Shown here: one piece after another, positions 1 to 10,315 of the stretch
How the letters are laid out: every line of letters begins with the position of its first letter
Position numbering within the stretch: position 1 is the first letter of the stretch
NCBI RefSeq assembly: GCF_002865645.1
Contig: NW_020194563.1
Span: 764,152-828,151 of the forward strand
Source: Hyaloscypha bicolor E
Lineage: Eukaryota > Ascomycota > Leotiomycetes > Helotiales > Hyaloscyphaceae
Reading direction: 5' to 3'
DNA: 64,000 bases
Made by a program: the position numbers and the translations under genes
Notes under the pieces: generated by a model
The model's database searches: none
The model's input: the letters and a program-made list of their open reading frames with translations, nothing else
What the model was told of the DNA's origin: nothing

Positions 1-1557
1 TGGAGTTGATTTCCAGCAAACGAGCAGTTTGCGCCATTCAGCCTTAGGATGACTACGGTGTGTGTACTTCGTGCAGAACCACTTCTCATATCCAGGACGG
101 GGGTCAGGCCAAAAGCGGAAGACGTGGTAAGAAGTCGTAGCCTTGCAAAGACTAGCCTTGGTAAATCTCAAAGTGTTAAAGTCAGGTGGTTCGGGCCATA
201 TTTGGATCCATTGCCCGATATGTTTCTGATGAGAGAGTGCGTCGACGAAAAGAGCCTCTCCAAGGTTAAGTGTTCCTATGTTCGCAACCGGGCAAAGGGG
301 AGGTATAGTTGGTAGGTCGACAGAACGGACACTACGGAATATTGTAAGAATCGACTTCAGCTTCTGGTGAATGTCTCTAGTAGTCTCTGGCAAAGCCTCA
401 GAATTTGAAAGAGTTATCTCGGAGCCACTCTTTAAACTTTGGACGGCTGGGGAGGGTTTACTGGCGTCGACCGGATAGTCAGAGTCAGGGTCGACGTCAG
501 GGTCAGAGCCAGAGTTGTTAGGAAGTTGGGCGACAAAATCCTTTGCGATTTGTATGTTGTTCTCGCGGGACTTGCGGGCACTCCTCGTAATAATTTTTTC
601 GAGTTTTTCGCGCTCCCTACTATCTTTCTCTCTCGCGAACCTCAATACACTTATAAACAAGTACCAATCGTCAAGCTTGGTTTGCAAATAGTGTATGTCG
701 TTCCAAGTTTTGTAATTGGCGCCTGCCAATGTAGCTCCCGTAACCTCAGAAAGCTGACCTGAGTAATTACATAAGAGATTCATGAACTCAGTAAGTACAA
801 AGGAGGTATTGTGAGAAAGTTCATGGAGATATTCGAAGCCATGGTTGCTGATGAGGTGCCAGTGTTGGAGAATGCCGAAGATGACCTGGGCAAATTCAGG
901 GAAGATGGTTCGGTTCCCGGCATAAAGTAGATTGTTCTTCAAAAGTAGAGCTTTTGAAATGGACTGGGTATTGTTGAAGAGTTCAACGGTCTACAACATG
1001 GTAGGTTAACCAGAGACCTCACAAATGGCAAGACAATAGAGACTCACTTTTGTCCTGGCGACGACAGCCAATGGAGGGATGACTGGATCAGTATTGTTGG
1101 GAGAGTTGACTGGACCAGTATTGCTGGGAGAGTTGGTAACCCCCGTGTGTTGGCGGGCTGTAATTGAAGGTGGTGGCATTGTGCGGTTTGCTGTATTGTT
1201 GGTGACTGAAGGCCAAAGATATTCTGGAGACGTGGGAGTATTGGCGGTTTGAAGAGCTGGGAGTGTTGACACTTGGGAGTGTTGGAGACTTGGCGGAGTT
1301 GAGGACTCGGGTTTGTATGTGTCCGAGGATCGGGCGCTGTTGTGATCTATTGAGTGACTGAACACCTGGGAGAGCTGAAGACACTTCGGAGAGTTGGACT
1401 CTTGTGAACACTTGGGAGAGTGGGTGACTTGGGTGTGTTTGTTTTCCGGGTAGGGAAGGGTGGTCCATTCCACTAAAAAGTGAGGCGTGCGAGATCCATG
1501 GAGGTGTGGTACCGGCGATGGCAGCTGCATGTTACCAGGCATTAGCAGGTATCCCAT
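1..1557 (-). CDS. Hypothetical protein, two exons visible, truncated by the left window edge
   Basis: A minus-strand gene that no single ATG-started frame reveals. Exon 1 (1557-1048, 170 codons) is rich in Ser, Thr, Pro and Asn and looks disordered. It ends at a GTGAGT donor; the intron 1047-991 (57 nt) has a TTAAC branch-like site and a TTGTAG acceptor. Both sides are phase 0. Exon 2 (990-1) then stays open for 330 codons to the window edge, so the protein has at least 500 residues. Exon 2 encodes a mostly helical, globular-looking region with aromatic-rich motifs such as FGILQHWHLI and KTWNDIHYL, an acidic Ser-Asp-Pro repeat (about residues 285-300) and a Trp/Cys-containing stretch near the edge. 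I do not recognise the family. The start at 1557 is the first in-frame ATG and is uncertain; an upstream exon is possible. Confidence 0.7.
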
Positions 1558-3617
1558 TATCAAACTTAGGGCCGCGAGCGGGGATGAAAGCCCACTCCCC
1601 CGATTGCTTGGAGATGCAAGCCGGCATGATGCGCGTTATGTGCGAGGTGAAACACGTCACATCGAGGCACTGCCTCCCCCTAGCACGAATGGAATAGCGG
1701 CCGGTGCGGAAATGCAAGATTCCTCAAGGGGAGAAGCTTTGCTCCAGTTACAAGGCCGGCTGGATATGGCGTAAATATCATACTTGAGGGTGCGGCTGCG
1801 AAAAGCCCCAAATAGCAGTTCGTCTTGGGATTCAAGATCGCCCATTCGGCGTGATAGGGCGAGCATGCGGTAACATGACTTCACTCCTCGAGAGCATCCA
1901 GAGCGGATCGCTTTTGCCCTATACTTATAGAGAGAGAGAGAAGAATTTAAAGAGAGTAAATATTTTAAGTAGTAATAGAGGCACAGGGAGGGGGCGTGGA
2001 TATGGGCGTGGATGTGGGCGTGGCGTGTGGGTGGGGTGAGCACGTCCTGCTGAGTCCATAGTTTTCCGTAGAGGGGATCACGCCGAAATTTTTAGTCCCG
2101 GTGTCCTGCCGTTACCAACGCCGAGACCCAACTCCCAACGCCCTTTGACCCTTGACGCCATGTTCTGCATCAATGAATTGCTGATCAAAGCCACAATGTG
2201 ATATAGGGATTACAGCAGTGAAATCATGTCTACAAACACTTGATTTCTAGACTCTCTCAGAATTTTGATCGCTCCAGATTTCAAATATATAAATATTCTT
2301 CATATCAGTGGTTATGGCCAAGCCCTCAGGCACCAAAGTAGGAAGCATCCAACAAATACCGAAAATACAGCCGTCTAAGGAAAGACCAACTCTTTCGCTA
2401 TTGAAGACTGATTTCGGCAAAAAGGTAATACCACCAATTACTGCTTGGTCAGTCACTGTCAACTGACTTAGTCCAGGTAGAGACTATGGAATTTGCAGCC
2501 GCAAGTCACCAAAAGAGTATGTACACTGTGGGGAGAGAATTGATTCGGTGTGGCAGAGACAAAATCGAGGATGAAAGTCTAAAGCCAGCTTAATAAGGGC
2601 GTGAGTGGCAGGGAGCCCGACCAACGGGATCCTGAGTTTGAAAATCGAAAGAGTAATGAGTGTGGCGGATTGCAGGCGTTTGTTGTGGGCAAGAAAAGGA
2701 GGAGAAGCACGTGGCAGCCGCAAGATGGCTAGAATTGTGAGGGTGTTGGTGACAGACTTGGCCACGATTATGCACAAATTTTTACTAGGCAGAAACCTGT
2801 CGCGGCGATTTCTGCTGGGGATGCAGAGAGGAATCCGATCAAGATGAAAAAATGGAGGTGCGGAAAGATCGCTGTTCTCAAAGAATGGCCTGGAGGCTTT
2901 CAGTGTCTCTGCCTGATGAGCCATACGATAATAATGTTAGTGGCGCATAAATAAATCCGGGTGCCAGTCTCCCATTTTAGCCGCAGATTTGACGGTAATT
3001 CAGACTTGGGTGGCAGGCTTGCATCATCCCGGCTTTCTGCTGGTGACTCCAAGCGCTCGCACACACAACAACATCCCTGCTCCGGGGTTCACTGAGCTGC
3101 ACCCGGGCACGCGCATCCAACCCATACACTGCAATCTAAGAATCCTAACCCCAAATCAGTCACGGAAGCACGAGGCCCTGCCTTTTACGCTGAGAATAAC
3201 ACCTCGTCATTCGTGGGCTCAGATTAGGGAGGCTCAGCCGGTCGCAGCTTCACAAGGCAAAAAAGGTGCCACACGCAGATTTCCCATCTGACTTATTCCA
3301 CAATCTTCCCCAGGCAGTCCTTCTCTCAGCGTGTCCTAAACTTTAAATCTATCCTACCACCACTGCCAATTGGGTGTTACTCAGGTTCCAATTTTCATTC
3401 TATTTCCCTAAAGATTGTGCTATCCGGTCTGATTTCCAACATACTCCCGAATCCAAACTTCCGCCTCAAGTGGACCACTAGTCGACTACTTCGTACAGAA
3501 GATCAGCATATAACAAACATCCCAATTTGGAGGTCCCTGGTGTCTTCTGCAACCCCTTTCACCCCGAAATACACACGGTCCAGCTACTTCGTACAACGTC
3601 TCCTGACCCTCTGAATT
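1558..3617. other. Intergenic, no confident gene; 5' leader of the Zn2Cys6 gene
   Basis: No domain is recognisable. The longest ATG-started frame is 146 codons on the minus strand (2924-2484), basic and without recognisable motifs; I would not call it a gene without expression data. C/T-rich sequence at about 3290-3610 before the Zn2Cys6 start is typical of a fungal promoter and leader. Confidence 0.4.
1990..2036. repeat. Short G-rich minisatellite
   Basis: About three imperfect copies of a GGGCGTGGAT-like unit followed by GT/G-rich sequence, in non-coding DNA. A GA-rich stretch (GAGAGAGAG) lies about 55 bases before it. Confidence 0.6.
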
Positions 3618-5759
3618 ATGTCCGCTTCTTCAAGCAGAACCGCAGTCACTTCGCGAGGGCAGATGTCGTCTGCCAATGGGTCTCGACCGGCAACAAAAAA
3701 TCGTCACGGGCAACGGAGGAAAGATCCAAGCTGCGATGCCTGCAAAGAGCGGAAAGTCAAGTGTAATGCAACAGGAACAAACAGCTGCTCAGAATGCTCG
3801 ATCCACATGGTCAAGTGTCAATTTACAAAAGAGACCAACCGGCGGATGTCATCTATCAAGCAAGTACAGGATTTGGAGAAGCAGATTGCACAGATCAAAC
3901 AGGAGAATTTACAGCTACGGTCGATGATTCGAGAGTGCCAGATGGATATCGATAGCGAGGGGCCTCAGCAAATGCAGATACAACTACCAGAAATCGGTTC
4001 ACATCCCAAGAGGAGGCAGAGACCGCCCCCTCCCCAGGAACTCTTACGGGTACGGTCGAATATCCGAAACTTCGGCCGGGGTATCTTCAAACCGCCTGCA
4101 CCGTACCGGCAAATAGGGTCGCAAGCACATTTCAATCCTCCTCGTCCGGATCTTCCCCCGAAGCACATGGCTGACCATCTTCTTGGCTCCTACTACGCTT
4201 CAGTACATATGATAATACCCATTCTGCACTGGCCTACGTTCGAGAGGGAGTACGAAGCTGTCTACAAAGCGGAAAGTCTACATGGTGTTCCACCGGTGTG
4301 GAGCTCCGTCTTCTTTTCTGTCTTGGCAGTTGGCGTTCTGTTTAGTACGGAACCCAGTATTCACAGGCCAAACAAAGGCAAGGAATATATCGAAACGTCC
4401 CGGATGCTCATAGACATGTGGAACGACGAATTTGTTATCGATTACGCCAGAGCAGCAATCTTGACCAGCGTTTTTCTTACGGAGATAAACCTGAAATCGG
4501 CGGCGTGGACGTGGCTTGCCTCTGCGGTTCAAATAGCCCAAGATATTAGTCTACATTGTGAGACAGGACCATGGCCCATAATTGAAGGGGAAATGAGGCG
4601 CAGAGTGTGGTGGGGAATCTACGTTTGGGACCGGCATATGTCTCTTGAACTTGGACGGCCCCTACTAATCGAAGACGCAGATTGCGATATCAGTCTCCCG
4701 GCGGCCATCGATGACCACTATATTTACGATACGGGGATAGTGGTCCCTAGTGGTGTTTCTCCGCTAACTAACTTCATCTTGCCTATTATACACGTTGTCC
4801 GCTCTGTTTCCCAGCTCATTAAGACATTGAAATCACCCATAATCTCACCTTCAACCCTTCAGACCTTCGATACACACTTCAGCTCTTGCATAGCAGCATT
4901 CCCTTTATCTTGCCAACTTACCGCATACGAGCCTCTAGATCCTCGCATGTTAGCTCCCGTATGCCATCTCATGAACGCTCGCCTAATACTCCACCGTCAC
5001 AATCTCACTACGTCTTGTCCACCGGAAGTCAGGGGAAATGCAATTGAGCAGTGTATTCGAGCAGCACTTGACTCGACGAATTTGGTTGCAAGAGCAATGG
5101 CATCATCGACTCCCTCGAATCCATTAACACCTCCATTTGGCCCTACCGCAAATGCTATGACATGTACGCACATCTGGAGATGCACTCTATTCCTGCTATT
5201 CGGTGGCCATTTCGACGCTGCACTCACTTGCATCCGCGCTTCTGCGAGCATCGCTACTCTTCGGGACGTTAATGTGGCATGCGGTCGAAATGTGGCATTC
5301 TTTTTAGGAGTATTGATTGAGAAACGACGGGCGGGAGGATTGGTTGGAAGCAAAGGGTATCGCGGGGAGCAGGAAATAGACGAGGAGTTGATGGCATATG
5401 TATCCGGGGACCTGCAAGCTAGTCCAGATAGCAGTTGGATTTGGACAGGCAGCGAGACGGGCATGAATATCGTGGGGAGCAGCGGAGCCGCAAAGATAGG
5501 GGCAAGCCTGACACTACTCGGCGGTGGGAGGGAGGAGGGCACGAACGTCCCTACGGACGTAGAGGCTCGAGACTGGGGAGTCTGGGAGCGAGTGGAGTAC
5601 TTGGTTGGCGTCCTGGCACGGGAACAAGGCGATTACGTACAGCCTGTGCACACGAAGGACAGATCTGGTTCAAGCGGAGGGGGCATGGGTTCCGACAGGA
5701 ACCAAAATCGAGATCGGAATAGGGGGGATGAGCGGATGAACATTACGAATATCATTTGA
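3618..5759 (+). CDS. Zn2Cys6 fungal-specific transcription factor, 713 aa, intact
   Basis: A sequence-specific nuclear regulator, single exon. The N-terminus carries a binuclear zinc cluster with all six cysteines (C39, C42, C49, C57, C60, C67; spacing C-x2-C-x6-C-x7-C-x2-C-x6-C) preceded by a basic KNRHGQRRKD stretch. A Lys/Gln-rich linker leads into a short coiled coil (about residues 82-108) that would mediate dimerisation. The middle region (about 165-430) matches the fungal-specific transcription factor domain: HWPTFEREY near 200 and the diagnostic RRRVWWGIYVWDR followed by LGRPLLIEDADCDISLP near 325-360. The C-terminus is Gly/Ser/Arg-rich. Length is normal for the family, and the ATG at 3618 is the first in frame. 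Targets cannot be inferred from context: the neighbours are decayed regulators, not pathway genes. It is the only intact regulator in the first 30 kb. Confidence 0.9.
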   Translation: MSASSSRTAVTSRGQMSSANGSRPATKNRHGQRRKDPSCDACKERKVKCNATGTNSCSECSIHMVKCQFTKETNRRMSSIKQVQDLEKQIAQIKQENLQLRSMIRECQMDIDSEGPQQMQIQLPEIGSHPKRRQRPPPPQELLRVRSNIRNFGRGIFKPPAPYRQIGSQAHFNPPRPDLPPKHMADHLLGSYYASVHMIIPILHWPTFEREYEAVYKAESLHGVPPVWSSVFFSVLAVGVLFSTEPSIHRPNKGKEYIETSRMLIDMWNDEFVIDYARAAILTSVFLTEINLKSAAWTWLASAVQIAQDISLHCETGPWPIIEGEMRRRVWWGIYVWDRHMSLELGRPLLIEDADCDISLPAAIDDHYIYDTGIVVPSGVSPLTNFILPIIHVVRSVSQLIKTLKSPIISPSTLQTFDTHFSSCIAAFPLSCQLTAYEPLDPRMLAPVCHLMNARLILHRHNLTTSCPPEVRGNAIEQCIRAALDSTNLVARAMASSTPSNPLTPPFGPTANAMTCTHIWRCTLFLLFGGHFDAALTCIRASASIATLRDVNVACGRNVAFFLGVLIEKRRAGGLVGSKGYRGEQEIDEELMAYVSGDLQASPDSSWIWTGSETGMNIVGSSGAAKIGASLTLLGGGREEGTNVPTDVEARDWGVWERVEYLVGVLAREQGDYVQPVHTKDRSGSSGGGMGSDRNQNRDRNRGDERMNITNII

Positions 5760-6119
5760 GCAGTGCCAGAGCCGTACATTCTGACTCGGCTGCCTGGCTA
5801 GACAAAATTTAAGATTTTCAGCGGACAGGAATTGGGTGAGTATTTGTAATCGGGAAGGCGTCACGGTTCGGCCCCGGTCTTAGATTGAGAGGCCTACACT
5901 CTTTGAAAGGAATTTTCACAAAACGATTAAGCTGTTCAGGTGCATTACTCCCTCCTTCCACGTTCCGTGCGGCCAAAGTCTAGGAAATGCAAATGCAAAT
6001 GCAAGATCTCTCGCCATTGCCCCGTTAACAAGACGCTGCCTCCCATGGCAGACCCGCCCACGCTCGCCACAAACTCCTGACACCAGGACTAACAGCATAT
6101 CCCGTAAGAAGAGAGAGGA
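5760..6119. other. Intergenic between Zn2Cys6 gene and bZIP relic
   Basis: About 360 bases, 3' flank shared by a plus-strand gene and a minus-strand relic. A short ATG/TGC-rich simple stretch (aatgcaaatgcaaatgcaag) lies at about 5985. Nothing coding seen. Confidence 0.5.
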
Positions 6120-7078
6120 TTACAACAGCTTGTCACTCCCGCTCGTAATGCTCTTTTCAATAGCATCAATAATCCCCCCTCCTCGAACATCGGCCATTGT
6201 CTATCGCACCTAGCAACCCTCTTCAACCTCTCGCTCATGTCCCCAATATTTACCCGTCCGCGTGTAGATAGCGGATGCGTAAAAATGCAGTCCCACGCCG
6301 CACTGGGAGCCAGCAACCGCTCCCTGGCATTAGAAGTCACAATCCTATGGCTCAGCGTCTTGTTCTCGTGCGCGTGCAGCATCTCTGAGTAGGAATATGT
6401 CGTCGGATAGCACATTCCAAGGCAACGGGTAGCGGCTTTGAACCTCCACGGTGCCAATGTGCAGCTCTCTCCTTTAGAATCGTGTTCTCGATGGTTATTT
6501 TTTGCAACTGCAACTTAATGCGCTCGTTACCTTCGAATACGGAGTCGGAGTCCTTTTGCAAGGGCGGCGATCTTAGCTTCGAGGTCTTTAACGTACTGTT
6601 CCTATGTCCGCGGAAGGCTCGTTGTCTGGGGATTTATGTTAGCAATTGGGGGGAGAAAAGTAGAGTGATTATAAAGCAGAGTTGAGGATCCCTTACGCTA
6701 CTCGATTCTGAGCCTTCCGCCGGGACCCTGGCGTCATGTTGTCATTGTTAGAACTATTGCTCCCCCTCCGGTCGGAAGCATTATTCTGGTTCCCATCACT
6801 CATCGCATAGTTGTGGTTCGAGTTGCTGATCGATGGCTGCGGGAGCAAGAGCGGGGCCGGCGGCTTGACTCTGATGGGGTAGTGCTGGGTAGATGCTTCG
6901 AAGTGCTGGAACTCGAACACATCCTGCTTGGGTAACAGGAAGGACTGTGATTGGGGCCACACGGGTGGAGAGTTGCTAGAGTCATCTGAGTTCACGGATC
7001 CGGTGTGGGCGGGTGTTGGTGGAGACCCAGGAACTGGTAGTGGGGCTGCGAGGCCGCGGTGAAGCACAGATAATCCAT
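6120..7078 (-). pseudogene. AP-1-like bZIP transcription factor, broken by several frameshifts
   Basis: Fragments of one fungal bZIP protein lie in order on the minus strand but in changing frames. The ATG at 7078 starts MDYLCFTAASQPHYQFLGL; a shift then leads to a PPTPAHTGSVNSDD segment. The basic region begins SRRKAQNRVA, is split by a normal intron (GTAAGG...CTAACATAAATCCCCAG) and resumes QRAFR, but one base is missing before YVKDLEAKIAAL. A further shift precedes the zipper (KDSDSVFEGNERIKLQLQK), another the conserved C-terminal block (SEMLHAHENKTLSHRIVTS, WDCIFTHP, SERLKRVARCD), and a last one the terminal IIDAIEKSITSGSDKLL, which ends at TAA 6122-6120. At least five indels make a working product impossible. 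The conserved C-terminal block is typical of a widespread ascomycete AP-1-like family (Fcr3-like in my judgement). Confidence 0.8.
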
Positions 7079-7591
7079 TGGAGCTGGTCAGCGGAGGAGG
7101 AGGTATTATTAATGATTTGGAGATAGATGCTGGGGCTTATAAAGCGCTTACTTTGGCACAGGGCAGGTTGAGGATTTTCGTCGAAACTTCAGTTCCTGCA
7201 TGCCCTTCAACCGTCTGTGACGGTTGTGCTCATCGATGAAGCTGTCTGGATCCCAAGTTCGAGATTGCTTGTGGCTGGGTGACTTCAAGGAATCGCACTC
7301 TTCGGGGTTTTCTCTTTTCCCAGAGTCGTTGGGTGTGAATGTCAAGCTCTGAATTTGTGAGCTTGAGGGAGAGGTCTCCGAAGGCTTGTGTCATCGGTGT
7401 GGGGGTGCGACTAAAATATAGCCCCATTTTCAATCTGATGCCCAAGGTGGTAGATGACAGAGGGGCTCTTCTTTTGGCTTCCGGTTTCCAAGGAGTTCAA
7501 TGAGATTTGCGTTCGTAGAAGAGGAGTCGGGGTATGGCTGTGATAGAGACCCTTGTGGGTATGGAAAACTGTGGCTGAATAATTGTCATAA
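7079..7591. other. Gap between two regulator relics
   Basis: No frame with recognisable motifs. A minus-strand frame of 65 codons (7345-7148) ends at a GTAAGC donor-like site next to the bZIP relic, and could be unrelated or a lost leader exon. The 5' part of the next relic should lie here but is not recognisable. Confidence 0.35.
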
Positions 7592-9088
7592 GTCACTACC
7601 CCTCGAGAAGATGCTATCGATAAGGAGGTCCGGAGGCGCACTCTTTGGAGCTGTTTCATTATGGACCGTATGCTCGCGGCCGGAAAATACACGCCAACCA
7701 TGATGGCCGTGAATAACCTTCGGGTTCAGCTTCCGTGCTCAGACGACCAGTTCTTGTTTGTCCACAATGTTCAAACGCCTTTCTTGAACTCAGATTGGTT
7801 AAAGCCCAAATATGCAGAGCAACATCCATCTATCAATGACGACGGAGTATTGAGTAGATACATTCGACTGGCTGAAATCTTTGGGAGACTATCTAAGTGG
7901 AGTTATGCTGGAGGCCGGAGGACCGAGAAACATCCTCCTTGGGATGAGGCTACTGAATTCTTCAGGCTGCGCCATGAGTTGCAGAAATTCCATGACGCAT
8001 TGCCATCAAATCTCACATTGACGGAGGCCAATCTGTCCGCCCACATCGAGAAACGGAATGCAACTACATATGCTTCTCTGCACACTCTCTATTCCCTCTG
8101 CCTCATCATGTTACACCGGGAGTACATACCATTCATACCGCTTCGCTGCAATAAGCCTTCTGGTCCATTGGATGAGCCCACATTCCCCGGAGAAAAGTTT
8201 GATATCCCATTTGGATTCTGGGAAGAAAGCGCCGATCAAATAATGAAGGCATCGAGAGACATTATCGACATTGTCTCTACTTGCCAAGACAATAATTTCC
8301 TTCCCGAATCACCTCAACTCGGCTTCGCAGTATGGCAAGCAGCCTTCGTCTGTCTTTATGCGACATATTTCCCCCAGATGGACGAGCAGCATCATTTTAT
8401 TCCGAGAGACACCCTCTCTCCTAGCCCCGATATCAATGTCAATTCGAATAAAGGCCTGGCAGGCCGCACTAAGAAGATTCTTAGTGACATGGTGCCACGA
8501 CTAAGGATGGTAAAAAGGTATCTCAAGTCCATTGACAAGATGAATATCTACTTCCATGATGTTCACCGTACCTACTGTGTCAAGTGGAGACGCAAGCCAT
8601 ACCCCGGCGGTGGCTTGGAATAATACAACCAATTCGAGAAAGAGTTGAAGGAATTCGGCCCCAGGGATCCGGATCAGACCAGCGTATCTGATGGCTCCGA
8701 CACGGTCAATGAGGCACCCTCTCGAGCCAGCACGAATGATATCCCAGGAAACAGTATCAACGGAGAGCCAATGCAAGTTGTGGAGGCCGCTCGCCAGAGA
8801 CTGAATGGCGTTTGTACTGCCGTCGAGGCAGACGAACTACCAAAATACGGTCATGGGCCTTACCCATATGGGCCTCCTTACCAGCAGTTCCCCAACCAAC
8901 TCTCCAACGCACCGTCTCTCATTTCTGCATCCAACGGCGACTAAACTCCCGGTCTCAACTCCCCTTACGGCAACAATCAATCTCAGTCACAGCAACACTA
9001 CCAGACCAACTCCAGACTCCTAACATCAGCGTACTTCAAGAGGAGATCCCCTAATCTCGTCAGTACAGAACCGGAGAAGCAATATTAG
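7592..9088 (+). pseudogene. Fungal-specific transcription factor, 5'-truncated with two in-frame stops
   Basis: The frame opens after a stop at 7589-7591 and reads DKEVRRRTLWSCFIMDRML, the signature helix of the fungal transcription factor domain. It continues with VQLPCSDDQFLF and a long C-terminal regulatory region. The expected N-terminal 250-300 residues with the Zn2Cys6 cluster are missing. The frame meets TAA at 8621-8623 yet continues in the same frame with coding character to a second TAA at 8942-8944, then on through Gln/Asn/Tyr-rich sequence to TAG at 9086-9088. Both internal stops are CAA to TAA changes away from glutamine, as expected from RIP-type CpA to TpA mutation. The relic ends tail-to-tail with the DUF6594 fragment on the other strand. 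Regulator class is certain; the ancestral target is unknown. Confidence 0.8.
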
Positions 9089-9529
9089 AAATCGTTGATC
9101 AAACAGTAGTCTTTGATTTTGACTTCAATTTCCTTCGTTAAATTCCTTTGCTCGGGATCACACCCGTCATAGAATTCGGTACTATGGAGTCGGTACCTCG
9201 TCTCTGAATTTTCGACGTCTTCGTTGTCGAGTTCATTCAACCTTGTTACAAGTTGGCCAAGCTCAATTTGTTTTTCTATAAGAATTCGAGCAGTAACTGG
9301 CCCAAATTTGCGGAAGATGCAAAAGCTATCGTTACTATCTTGCAACGCGGCAAGTCGTGGCAGACCTGCGACATGATCCTTCTCGACTGCAAAATATATC
9401 GTCAGTAGCCTGATCCGAGGAGTAACTTCAACTTCTGGACGCACGCATATGAGGTCGAATCTTGTCGTACTCAACCTTTCGTTGGGCGGCCATTGGGGCT
9501 TCCTCTCTCTCAAGCGACGGCGGTGGCAT
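9085..9529 (-). CDS. DUF6594 N-terminal fragment, two exons, 128 aa
   Basis: Exon 1 (9529-9445) starts at an ATG and ends at a GTGCGT donor; the intron 9444-9387 (58 nt) has a CTGAC branch and TTTTGCAG acceptor, phase 1. Exon 2 (9386-9085) encodes the DUF6594 N-terminal signature: GLPRLAALQDSNDSFCIFRKFG followed within 15 residues by an amphipathic helix ending LNELDNEDVE. The full-length neighbour at 10316 has the same intron position and phase, so the two are paralogues facing away from each other. The product stops after about 128 residues, before the membrane-spanning C-terminus, so this is either a stand-alone soluble fragment or a truncated gene whose 3' half was lost where it meets the transcription factor relic. 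DUF6594 function is unknown. Confidence 0.65.
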
Positions 9530-10315
9530 TTGAAGCGCCTTTCTTCCAGATCCACTTTTGAGAACCCAAAAATAGTTCCGGGTCGTTTTACAATAAATGG
9601 GGAGGCTGAGGAAGTCCTTGGGTACAGACAATGCTCAGATTAAGAGTAGAATGCTTCGCAATGCCGGCTGGTATTTAAGGCTTACGAAACCCGTGGACTT
9701 TATCTTACCTGGGGCTATGCAAGTCCATGCGGAAGGGCAGAGGATTACCCTAAGTAAGCATGGATCGAGCACTTATCTGCCCATGTAGTCTGTTTAGCAT
9801 CCTGGGTATTGGTGACTTGGCATATGCAGACCGGTTGCTCTGTTGGCAAAATGCACTTACTGTGCATATTGGTAAAACAGCGGGGACCTATCATGCATGG
9901 AATTTTTTCCTTTGCAGCAACTGCACCGAACACATTCTCTTAATTTCTAAGTGCAGGGCATGCGCTAGCGGGAAAAGTATCCCATTGAATCGGGTCTTTG
10001 GGGCATGCTTGTGCGACACACCTTGAATCCCATTGGCTGCCTCATTCTCTTTTTGGGGGCGAGGATGTGGGCCTCCTTCCATGCGACCAATTTGGAGGTG
10101 CACATGCTAAAATTGGAATCGTACCAAGAGTCTATAGTATATATCACACACGGTGAATCTCTTTTTGAAAGTAGTAACTGTGTCATCCGGTGCTTCACAC
10201 TTTGCACGCTGCCGCGATCGAACCACAGCGTGCCAAGCGTCCTCCAGAAGCTTACATTTGCAGCCCTAACAGACCCGAGACAGCTGTTTTAGCAATAATA
10301 CCAGAGACCCACGAA
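9530..10315. other. Divergent promoter region between two DUF6594 genes
   Basis: About 790 bases between oppositely oriented DUF6594 paralogues. A TATTTAAGG TATA-like motif lies at about 9671. No frame with recognisable content. Confidence 0.45.
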
